From Candidatus Heimdallarchaeota archaeon LC_2 (lineage in GTDB: Archaea; Asgardarchaeota; Heimdallarchaeia; Heimdallarchaeales; Kariarchaeaceae): DNA of 5,876 nucleotides. Where the stretch lies: assembly GCA_001940725.1 (NCBI GenBank), contig MDVR01000158.1:1-5876 (forward strand), given 5' to 3'. Below, piece by piece: positions 1 through 5,554 of the stretch (positions within the stretch are counted from its first letter, which is position 1; each line of letters starts with the position of its first letter). The notes below the pieces were generated by a model, which searched no databases, was not told the DNA's origin, and saw only the letters and a program-made list of their open reading frames with translations. The translations under genes and the position numbers were made by a program.

Positions 1-150
1 ACTGATTCTCTGAACATTGCCAAGCAACGATTCAAAGAAATTGTTAATAATGAAGCTGAAATTAGTACATCTTATCTTACTAACCAAATGGACTTACCAG
101 CGGAACTGGATATTGTAATTGTGTCGACCAACTCGAATATTAGAGGATGA
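1..150 (+). pseudogene. Truncated Gfo/Idh/MocA N-terminal fragment (5' end outside window)
   Basis: Frame 1 is open from the first base and encodes the same residues as codons 40-87 of the intact oxidoreductase at 638-1627, then one glycine codon and TGA. The frame is broken because the repeat junction at 145/146 replaces the rest of the gene with leader DNA of the next unit. Its start codon lies outside the window. Any product would be half of an NAD-binding Rossmann domain without a substrate-binding domain, so no enzymatic function is expected. Confidence 0.85.
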
Positions 151-158
151 TCGTCATT

Positions 159-196
159 TTTATTGTGAATTTACAGATTATTAAGCTCACAATAAA
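159..196. repeat. 10-bp perfect inverted repeat in the leader (first visible copy)
   Basis: TTTATTGTGA at 159-168 and TCACAATAAA at 187-196 are exact reverse complements separated by 18 bases. It could form a stem-loop in RNA or be a dyad operator. There is no T-run directly after the stem on either strand, so it does not look like a standard intrinsic terminator. The arms resemble CRP half-sites (TGTGA/TCACA), but the 18-base gap is far wider than the 6 bases of a CRP site. Its function is unknown. Confidence 0.6.
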
Positions 197-260
197 TTAA
201 CAGATATATGTAATGGAAAGTTATACCGAGTGTAGTTGCTTCGCGAGATGAGATAGGAAA

Positions 261-527
261 ATGGCAGAGAAAACACGAATTATTGGAATTATTGGAGCAG
301 GACAGATTGGAAGCAGACATCTACAAGCTATTGCCAAACTGACTGAAACTACAAATATATATATTGTAGACACCTCAACTGATTCTCTGAACATTGCCAA
401 GCAACGATTCAAAGAAATTGTTAATAATGAAGCTGAAATTAGTACATCTTATCTTACTAACCAAATGGACTTACCAGCGGAACTGGATATTGTAATTGTG
501 TCGACCAACTCGAATATTAGAGGATGA
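261..527 (+). pseudogene. Truncated Gfo/Idh/MocA N-terminal copy, 88 codons
   Basis: This frame has the same start, leader and first 87 codons as the intact oxidoreductase at 638-1627. The repeat junction at 522/523 then adds a glycine codon and TGA. It retains the dinucleotide-binding motif GAGQIGSRH (residues 12-20), the acidic residue D37 at the end of the second beta strand, and the strand LDIVIVSTN (about 75-83). The lysine, histidine and aspartate of the catalytic half are all missing. It carries the same upstream AGGAAA as the intact gene, so it could be translated, but a stable useful product is unlikely. I read it as a by-product of the tandem duplication. Confidence 0.85.
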
Positions 528-535
528 TCGTCATT

Positions 536-573
536 TTTATTGTGAATTTACAGATTATTAAGCTCACAATAAA
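536..573. repeat. 10-bp perfect inverted repeat in the leader (second visible copy)
   Basis: This is the same dyad as at 159-196, carried by the next unit: TTTATTGTGA at 536-545 and TCACAATAAA at 564-573. It lies 64 bases upstream of the intact oxidoreductase start at 638, so a stem-loop or operator here would be in the untranslated leader of that gene. No convincing -35/-10 pair was found around it. Confidence 0.6.
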
Positions 574-637
574 TTAACAGATATATGTAATGGAAAGTTA
601 TACCGAGTGTAGTTGCTTCGCGAGATGAGATAGGAAA

Positions 638-1627
638 ATGGCAGAGAAAACACGAATTATTGGAATTATTGGAGCAGGACAGATTGGAAGCAGACATCTA
701 CAAGCTATTGCCAAACTGACTGAAACTACAAATATATATATTGTAGACACCTCAACTGATTCTCTGAACATTGCCAAGCAACGATTCAAAGAAATTGTTA
801 ATAATGAAGCTGAAATTAGTACATCTTATCTTACTAACCAAATGGACTTACCAGCGGAACTGGATATTGTAATTGTGTCGACCAACTCGAATATTAGAGC
901 TAAAGTCATTGAGAAATTATTAGAAAATAAGAAAGTTCGGTATTTATTGCTGGAAAAAGTCTTATTCCAAAGTTCAAGTGACTACGAGAATATTGCTTCC
1001 TTGTTGAAAAAGCATAGGACTTTGGCTTGGGTAAATTGTCCCAAACGAATTTGGCCAACTTATCAAAAAATGTTTTCTGAGTTGAAACAGGCAAAAAACC
1101 TTCATATGATTGTTAACGGTTCTAATATTGGATTAGGATGTAATACAATTCATTATATCGATTTAATGTCTTTCTTCACAAATGAAACAAATATTAAAAT
1201 CAATTCAGATTTACTGGAATCTGAAATTATTCAATCCAAACGGAGTGGTTTTATTGAGCTAACAGGTACTTTGAGAATTGAAACATCTAATAATTCAACT
1301 TTGACAATTACATCATATAATGAAGAGGATATTCCTTTCATTGTTTTCATTTCAAGTGATGTGTCAAGATATATAATTACAGAAAGTGATAATAAAATGT
1401 TGGTCTCCAATGTGTCCACCAATTGGAAGTGGACAGAAACTGATTTTATCACCCCTTATCAAAGTGATTTAACCAACCTTGTAGTTGAACAATTACTTAA
1501 GTCAGGAACTTGTGAATTACCCGATTACGAAATTTCCAAACAATTACATCTTCCTATGATTGAAGCTTTTAACAAACATTTAGATAAAATTAAATTCAAT
1601 CGTAACAACATTTGTCCAATTACCTGA
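638..1627 (+). CDS. Gfo/Idh/MocA family NAD(P)-dependent oxidoreductase (type A), intact
   Basis: This 329-residue protein has the usual length for a cytosolic Gfo/Idh/MocA sugar oxidoreductase. The N-terminal Rossmann half shows GAGQIGSRH (12-20), and D37 after the second strand suggests NAD rather than NADP. The second half shows LLLEKVLF (103-110), where family members usually have EKP, then NCPKR (133-137) in place of the usual N-[HR]-R segment, and GLGCNTIHYIDLMSFF (165-180). H172 and D175 there fit the H-x-x-D pair of the active site. Family members oxidise or reduce a hydroxyl of a sugar or sugar nucleotide. The neighbouring CMP-nonulosonate synthetase points to modification of an acidic surface sugar, but the substrate cannot be read from the sequence. 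The start is set by family alignment. AGGAAA lies directly before ATG, closer than an ideal Shine-Dalgarno. The protein ends in CPIT, a tail shared with the remnant at 3891-3995. Its first 87 codons and leader are duplicated upstream. Confidence 0.9.
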   Translation: MAEKTRIIGIIGAGQIGSRHLQAIAKLTETTNIYIVDTSTDSLNIAKQRFKEIVNNEAEISTSYLTNQMDLPAELDIVIVSTNSNIRAKVIEKLLENKKVRYLLLEKVLFQSSSDYENIASLLKKHRTLAWVNCPKRIWPTYQKMFSELKQAKNLHMIVNGSNIGLGCNTIHYIDLMSFFTNETNIKINSDLLESEIIQSKRSGFIELTGTLRIETSNNSTLTITSYNEEDIPFIVFISSDVSRYIITESDNKMLVSNVSTNWKWTETDFITPYQSDLTNLVVEQLLKSGTCELPDYEISKQLHLPMIEAFNKHLDKIKFNRNNICPIT

Positions 1628-1737
1628 TGAAATCTTACGAATTGAATTATTATCAATGTCATCTCTGGCTCGCAAATATAGGATATTTCTTTAAAATCCA
1701 ATATTTTAATTTCAAAGCAAAATCTATTGAATATTAA
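1627..1737 (+). other. 36-codon open frame overlapping the oxidoreductase stop (doubtful)
   Basis: The stop of the type A oxidoreductase and an ATG share one base (TGATG), the arrangement used for coupled re-initiation. The frame runs 36 codons (begins MKSYELNYYQ, rich in aromatic residues) to TAA. I recognise no domain. It may be the decayed start of a gene that once followed the oxidoreductase, since in the right-hand module the corresponding reading frame overlaps the next gene in a similar way. It may equally be chance. Confidence 0.2.
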
Positions 1738-1752
1738 CAGAGTTTTTATTAG

Positions 1753-1770
1753 GTCTGTAGCAATTCAGAC
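1753..1770 (+). other. Small hairpin candidate before the cytidylyltransferase
   Basis: GTCTG (1753-1757) and CAGAC (1766-1770) can pair around an 8-base loop, ending 8 bases before the ATG at 1779. This is where a ribosome-binding site would sit, and no clear Shine-Dalgarno is present there. A five-base stem is weak and may be chance, so any regulatory role is speculative. Confidence 0.2.
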
Positions 1771-1778
1771 ATGAATTT

Positions 1779-2480
1779 ATGAAAAAGAATATTGTGGCAA
1801 TTATACCTGCACGTGGGCAATCAAAACGATTACCCAGAAAAAATATTCTTGAATTTTGCGGGAAGCCCCTTATTGCTCACTCAATTGAGGCTGCAAATAA
1901 GGTTGAACAATTAGATAAAATTATCGTTTCAACAGAAGACGAAGAAATTGCGCTGATATCTAAAAATTACGACTGTGAGGTCATAAACAGGTCTATTTTC
2001 CTCGCCCAGGACGACAGCTCTTTAGTGGACGTTTTGTTACAAATTTTCGCCGATTTAAATCAAGAATTAGATTATGTGGTTGATGTTTTTGTATTGCTGC
2101 AACCTACATCACCACTAAGAACAGCAGATGATATTTCAAATGCATTAGATCTCTATCTAAACAATGAATGTGATTCGGTTATTAGCGTGTTAGAATCCCC
2201 ACACCCACCCTATTGGGCAATGAAACAGGAAGATGAATATTTAACTCCGTTGTTGGGTTTGGAAAATTACAGAAAGCGAAGTCAAGATCTGAAACAAACT
2301 TATTTTCCAAATGGGGCCATTTTTATTATTTCACCAAAACTTTTGGAACAAGAGAGAGAATTTTTTACTCAACGAACTCTACCTCATATCATGCCAAGTC
2401 ATAGATCGATTGATATTGATTCAAAATCAGATTTTATGCTTGCAGAATTCTATTCAAAATTAGATATCAAAATTCAGTAG
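1779..2480 (+). CDS. Acylneuraminate cytidylyltransferase family protein (CMP-nonulosonate synthetase-like)
   Basis: This 233-residue protein has the normal length for the single-domain NeuA/LegF/PseF group (CTP_transf_3). Such enzymes join CTP and a free nonulosonic acid to give the CMP-sugar and pyrophosphate in the cytosol, supplying a glycosyltransferase. The N-terminal nucleotide-binding loop is IPARGQSKRLPRKN (9-22), with Q where many members have a second G. It is followed by GKPLIAHSI (28-36), IIVSTEDEEI (48-57), LLQPTSPLR (106-114), FPNGAIFII (176-184) and IDIDSKSDF (211-219), whose aspartates usually bind magnesium. The set fits sialic, legionaminic or pseudaminic acid activation better than KdsB-type Kdo activation, but the exact sugar is not decidable. 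ATG at 1779 gives the family-typical N-terminus; an ATG 8 bases earlier is stopped after three codons. The Shine-Dalgarno is weak. The gene probably belonged to an operon with the oxidoreductase upstream and the decayed genes downstream. Confidence 0.9.
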   Translation: MKKNIVAIIPARGQSKRLPRKNILEFCGKPLIAHSIEAANKVEQLDKIIVSTEDEEIALISKNYDCEVINRSIFLAQDDSSLVDVLLQIFADLNQELDYVVDVFVLLQPTSPLRTADDISNALDLYLNNECDSVISVLESPHPPYWAMKQEDEYLTPLLGLENYRKRSQDLKQTYFPNGAIFIISPKLLEQEREFFTQRTLPHIMPSHRSIDIDSKSDFMLAEFYSKLDIKIQ

Positions 2481-2524
2481 AATCGAAATATCGAAGGCAA
2501 ATTGAGACTCCTCAAACAAATTAG

Positions 2525-2770
2525 ATTACGAGGGAAAAGATTCAAAAAGTAGGTTTCTTATCGAAAACCATGGAAGCTTCATACCCAAGAGTATCTCCCA
2601 TTAACTCCTTGAAAGATACAGTTCGTATAATTGATGATTTTGGAGTAGGTATGGCGATTGTGGCTGAAACCTAGGAAACCAAAGTATTAGGTATTGTCAC
2701 TAACGGTGATATTAGAAGAGATCGATCGAATTTAAGATGAACTAGATCGAGTTTAGATTCTTTATTTGCT
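2525..2770 (+). pseudogene. Decayed CBS-domain fragment of a KpsF/GutQ-like sugar-phosphate isomerase (or LegX/PtmE-like protein)
   Basis: One frame reads through recognisable CBS-domain sequence despite stops. It passes KVGFLSKTME, YPRVSPINSLKDT (from about 2582) and FGVGMAIV, then a TAG at 2672, then KVLGIVTNGDIRR, a TGA at 2738, and finally SLDSLFA before TAA at 2771. The order (P-x-V-x-P, S-L-K-D, G-x-G-M, G-I-x-T-x-G-D-I-R-R, then an L-F linker) matches the first CBS domain of KpsF/GutQ/KdsD arabinose-5-phosphate isomerases. CBS domains of LegX/PtmE nucleotidyltransferases share the GDIRR end and cannot be excluded. The catalytic SIS domain and the second CBS domain are absent. A short imperfect duplication (AGATCG near 2719 and 2744, each followed by A/T-rich DNA ending AGAT) lies near the break. 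The fragment lies 44 bp after the cytidylyltransferase, where such genes often stand in these loci. Confidence 0.7.
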
Positions 2771-2786
2771 TAATTATGAAGAGTGA

Positions 2787-2915
2787 TTTTACTTGGTTGG
2801 TCGAATGGCAAATCCTGATGAAATTGCTGCAGCAAATCTATTTTTGATTTCAGAGGCTGTATTATATGTTAATGTTAGCGTTTGCATGGTTGTTGGTGGT
2901 TGGAGTACTTGGTAA
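2787..2915 (+). pseudogene. C-terminal fragment of a short-chain dehydrogenase/reductase
   Basis: After a TGA at 2784 the frame gives 42 residues and TAA. The segments VGRMANPDEIAAANLFLIS and, near the end, VCMVVGGWSTW match the C-terminal signature of classical SDR enzymes (G-R-x-x-x-P-x-E-I-A, F-L-x-S, V-x-D-G-G-W). The aspartate of V-D-G-G is V here, and the glycine usual after Y-V-N is also V, which fits decay after loss of function. The nucleotide-binding and Y-x-x-x-K parts are gone. SDR genes of this kind (for example ptmA in Campylobacter) occur near CMP-nonulosonate synthetase genes, which supports the view that this was the next gene of the same operon. Confidence 0.75.
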
Positions 2916-2940
2916 AATCACTTATTTTTCATCCTTAAAT

Positions 2941-3906
2941 TTAATTTTTTGGATTTAATATCTGCATAAATATTTCATTAACTTGTTTAACATGATTTTC
3001 TATTGATATCAACTGTTCTGATTGTTGATTGGCCATAAATTCCTTGACTTGAAGGTACAACCCGGGTTTAAATTTTTCGTCCAAGCGGTCATCAATTTCC
3101 CATTCTTCTATTTTCACACTACCAATTTTCTGAACCTGCAATTTCTCTAGGGGTCTTAAAATAAGCCTATGCTTCTTCGTGGTTACTTCAACTCCCCATC
3201 TCCCAGGAGCTTCCCAATTGGCAATATATGAGAATATAGCTTCATTTTTCGAAATCCCTGAACCTGAAAATTTTGAAGCCTTGGGGTGCCACGGAAGGGT
3301 CCCAGAAATGTAGGTTGATAATGAAATTGGATACCCACCTAAATAAAAGGCTAAATCAATGACATGACTTGAATTTGCCAGAAACCAAGATTCTTTTAGT
3401 TCTTTCGATATTTCTAAGTTCTCAATTATGTGACCCCATTCAGTAAACTCAAAATTAAAAGATGACACACCTCCATCTTCCTGAATAATTCGGTTTGCTT
3501 CAATCACAGAGGTATAGAATCTACGATTATATGCTATACAAACATGCGTTTTTGTCTCTATTGAAAGGTTGTAGACCTTCTGGATCTCATTAAATTTTAA
3601 TCCACCAGGTTTCTCTAGTAATATTTTATCAACACCGTAGTTCATTAACTCAATTGCTGTTTGTGCTAAATTCTCCACATTTACCGCGACAATCACAATT
3701 TTTGGACATATTGGATTTGTAGCTAGCCAGTTAGATAAACCGCCAATTAATGGTTCTATTCCAGTCTCATTTCGAAATTGACTAGCAGAAACTTCGCCTC
3801 TTCCAATTACTGCAAATGACAAACCAAGTTCTTTGATTACTTTCGCATAAGCGGTACCCATAGAGCCTGTTCCAACCAATAGAATAGTTGTCATGTTATT
3901 GGACAT
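2941..3906 (-). CDS. Gfo/Idh/MocA family oxidoreductase (type B)
   Basis: This 321-residue cytosolic dehydrogenase differs clearly from the type A protein. The Rossmann motif is VGTGSMGTAYAK (11-22). The canonical catalytic segment EKPGG is at 98-102 (K99), the N-R-R segment YNRRF at 126-130, and SSHVIDLAFYLGG at 179-191 holds the H-x-x-D pair (H181, D184). It therefore has a full set of expected active-site residues. The substrate is probably a sugar or sugar nucleotide of the surface polysaccharide; this is inferred from context only. AAGGG lies six bases before the ATG at 3906, which supports that start over the internal ATG four codons later. The start overlaps the end of the deleted type A remnant (3891-3995), suggesting the two were once translationally coupled. 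It converges with the plus-strand genes, ending 25 bp from the dehydrogenase fragment. Confidence 0.9.
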   Translation of the reverse strand: MSNNMTTILLVGTGSMGTAYAKVIKELGLSFAVIGRGEVSASQFRNETGIEPLIGGLSNWLATNPICPKIVIVAVNVENLAQTAIELMNYGVDKILLEKPGGLKFNEIQKVYNLSIETKTHVCIAYNRRFYTSVIEANRIIQEDGGVSSFNFEFTEWGHIIENLEISKELKESWFLANSSHVIDLAFYLGGYPISLSTYISGTLPWHPKASKFSGSGISKNEAIFSYIANWEAPGRWGVEVTTKKHRLILRPLEKLQVQKIGSVKIEEWEIDDRLDEKFKPGLYLQVKEFMANQQSEQLISIENHVKQVNEIFMQILNPKN

Positions 3907-3995
3907 AAATTACCCTTCGGTTCTACATTTTCTATATGTCTACTTCCTATTTGTCCTGCACCAACGATGACAACGTTGAAAATTTTGCTATTAAT
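3891..3995 (-). pseudogene. Internally deleted type A Gfo/Idh/MocA remnant (N-terminus joined to C-terminus)
   Basis: Read on the minus strand from ATT at 3995, a 34-codon frame gives NSKIFNVVIVGAGQIGSRH and, after a few residues, NLCPIT and TGA at 3891-3893. The first part matches the N-terminus of the type A oxidoreductase (GAGQIGSRH identical). The last five residues, CPIT preceded by a hydrophobic residue, match its C-terminus (ICPIT). About 300 codons between them are missing, so I read it as a large internal deletion in a type A homologue. AGGAG (minus strand, 4003-4007) lies seven bases before the ATT, the correct distance for a start, so the ATT is probably a mutated ATG or a rare start. 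The frame ends 16 bases inside the type B gene. It cannot encode an enzyme but may still deliver ribosomes to the type B start. Confidence 0.7.
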
Positions 3996-4020
3996 GATAC
4001 TTCTCCTATTAATTTCAAAA

Positions 4021-4125
4021 CTAAGTAGATTTTAAATATAGATTTAATTCCTTGTTAAGGAGTTGAAATAAATTAAGATTACATTGTTCAAGACTCCATT
4101 TATTGGAAAATAGCAGATCAGTTTC
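4021..4125 (-). other. 34-codon open frame without a start, possible gene remnant
   Basis: Directly after the glycosyltransferase stop, in another frame, the minus strand is open for 34 codons up to TAG at 4021-4023. It contains WSLEQCNLNLFQLLNKELN, which reads like ordinary coding sequence with helix-forming leucines. There is no ATG and no recognisable domain. It could be the C-terminal end of a gene lost between the glycosyltransferase and the oxidoreductase remnant, or chance. Nothing else is visible in the 122 bp between 3996 and 4117. Confidence 0.2.
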
Positions 4126-5554
4126 TTAAATCCTCGATTTTATCTATTATATTTTTAAGCGAATTTCTTTTGAAGAAATAATTTTGCCGAAAATTTGAAT
4201 CTGCAGCTTTTGGATTTTCTATTTTCTCAATTAATTCATCTACCGAGTTAACTAAATGTACAATTTGTTTCTCAATTAGATAATTCAAAAATTGAGTTTC
4301 GGGATAATTAATCAAGTAAGTCTGCAGTTCAAAGGCTAGTCCCTCAATTATTGCAAACGAAGAAACGCCAATTTGGATTTTGGACTTTGCAAATAGATAA
4401 TACAATGCAGGGTGGTCACTAACAACCTCAATAGATCCTGATTGTGATTCTACAAACAATTCTGGATAAATTTCTTTCCAAACCTCTGCTTCGCTTGGAT
4501 GTAATTTGTATACTATCTTGAAATTCTTGATTTTACGGCTTAAATCCACTGCAAATCTACTCAGTTCTATACCCACCGTTCCTTGGGAAATAATTAATAT
4601 TTGATCCTCGGGAATTATATCTCTAAATTTGTTAACTTTCTTTTCAAAAAAGGGATATCCAACGCTATAAACAAAATTTTTAGAAATTGGAAAATCTATA
4701 TTTTCATTCCAAAAATCACCAAATGTCAATAGATAATCTGCAAAACACCGTTTTTCTTGTTTCTCTGGATATGAGTAGGCTAATTGATCTGGATGAATTA
4801 TTCCATGTTGCAATTCAATTGTAGGAATGTTATTTAATTTGCATGCATCTATAAAAAATTCCCTAATATTTGCATATCCAATAACTAGTATAGCTATAGA
4901 GGGTTTCATCTTCTTTAGTAATTTATTAAATAAAGGGAGATAACTTCTCCTCAAAATCAAAATATCGCTGACATCTTCAATTGTATTTACTTCAATTCCA
5001 AGCTTATCCTGGAGGTAACTCCTAATTTTCAACAATAAATTCCTCTCATCAGGTTTTAGTTTGAATTTTCTTTTGAAGTACATCTTACGTATATTTGCTT
5101 TAAATATTAAATAATCAAGATAAAACAAATTATTTGTTTTTGCAGGCTGTAGATGTGAACCTTTTTGATAAAATTCTAATGATAATGTTTTCGATTTAGT
5201 GTGTTCTAGATAATATTCTATAATTGGATCTGTATATATATCCCACCATAACCCGTCTTCTAATAATTTTCTTCTTTGATGACCCAAAAACAGTATATCC
5301 GTAGTTTTTCGAGTAACAAATGGATTTTTGAAAATAAAATTCTTAAATGAACTTAGAATTATTTTGATCCGATTAATTGGGCCTAAATCGGGAGAATGAT
5401 GTGATTCAGCAACAAAGCCAAGTTGATTTAATAATTTATCATATAAATGAAATCTATATCTTTCCCAGAAGTATACACCATCAATCTTTTGATCATATAG
5501 ATCAAATTCGATCTCCATTTCTAAAATCTGATCAATGACTCTTGATTCACTCAT
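4118..5554 (-). CDS. GT-B-type surface polysaccharide glycosyltransferase, candidate nonulosonate/sialyl transferase
   Basis: This 478-residue protein has no signal peptide or clear membrane segment. The N-terminal 200 residues are poorly recognisable. The C-terminal half has the layout of GT-B enzymes that use CMP- or CDP-activated donors in capsule and LPS synthesis. IAILVIGYANIREFF (220-234) looks like a Rossmann strand and helix. IELQHGIIHPDQ (246-257) holds the QHG motif, VYKLHPSEAE (348-357) the HP motif, and GVSSFAIIEGLAFE (396-409) the SS/E motif. HP and S/SS motifs contact the CMP donor in several bacterial sialyltransferase and Kdo transferase families. With a CMP-nonulosonate synthetase nearby, a role in adding that sugar is a reasonable inference, not proven. 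CDP-glycerol-type phosphotransferases are an alternative. AAGG lies ten bases before ATG at 5554. The start overlaps the stop of the 66-codon frame upstream by four bases (ATGA). Confidence 0.75.
   Translation of the reverse strand: MSESRVIDQILEMEIEFDLYDQKIDGVYFWERYRFHLYDKLLNQLGFVAESHHSPDLGPINRIKIILSSFKNFIFKNPFVTRKTTDILFLGHQRRKLLEDGLWWDIYTDPIIEYYLEHTKSKTLSLEFYQKGSHLQPAKTNNLFYLDYLIFKANIRKMYFKRKFKLKPDERNLLLKIRSYLQDKLGIEVNTIEDVSDILILRRSYLPLFNKLLKKMKPSIAILVIGYANIREFFIDACKLNNIPTIELQHGIIHPDQLAYSYPEKQEKRCFADYLLTFGDFWNENIDFPISKNFVYSVGYPFFEKKVNKFRDIIPEDQILIISQGTVGIELSRFAVDLSRKIKNFKIVYKLHPSEAEVWKEIYPELFVESQSGSIEVVSDHPALYYLFAKSKIQIGVSSFAIIEGLAFELQTYLINYPETQFLNYLIEKQIVHLVNSVDELIEKIENPKAADSNFRQNYFFKRNSLKNIIDKIEDLRN

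Larger units (their letters stand above)
1..899. repeat. Perfect tandem array, 377-bp period
   Basis: The sequence at 1 recurs at 378 and again at 755. Using the right edge (899/900) as reference, the units are 1-145 (3' part only, cut by the window), 146-522 and 523-899. I compared the copies by eye and saw no mismatch. Each whole unit consists of about 115 bp of leader DNA followed by the first 87 codons of a Gfo/Idh/MocA oxidoreductase. The junction reads TTAGAG then GATGATCG in the first two copies, while the last copy continues TTAGAG then CTAAAG into the rest of the gene. Copy number to the left is unknown. Perfect identity means either a very recent amplification or an assembly artefact, and the fact that the window starts inside a copy makes an assembly loop at a contig end a serious alternative. 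Confidence 0.95.

Noticed and set aside
212..250. 12-codon frame (MESYTECSCFAR) before the oxidoreductase as a leader peptide
   Set aside because: It has no ribosome-binding site, no run of regulatory codons and no pausing or terminator structure after it.
221..412. Minus-strand 63-codon frame, repeated at 598-789
   Set aside because: It lies antisense to the oxidoreductase N-terminus in the tandem copies, has no ribosome-binding site or recognisable family, and is repeated only because the DNA is repeated.
1..899. The 377-bp array as a CRISPR or insertion sequence
   Set aside because: The units are contiguous without spacers, contain ordinary gene sequence, and show no terminal inverted repeats or transposase.
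906..1452. Minus-strand frames of 62 and 73 codons
   Set aside because: Both lie wholly antisense to the intact type A oxidoreductase and show no motif.
2918..2932. ATGAAAAATAAGTGA on the minus strand after the type B stop, as the start of a lost next gene
   Set aside because: It has only four codons before the stop, and the AAGG is too close to the ATG to act as a ribosome-binding site.
2931..2950. Palindrome TTAAATTTAA followed by six Ts as a terminator between convergent genes
   Set aside because: A pure A/T palindrome with no loop gives no stable hairpin, and it overlaps the stop codon of the type B gene.
4050..4065. Short inverted repeat TCCTT-GTT-AAGGA as a terminator
   Set aside because: The stem has only five pairs, the loop has three bases and no T-run follows on either strand.
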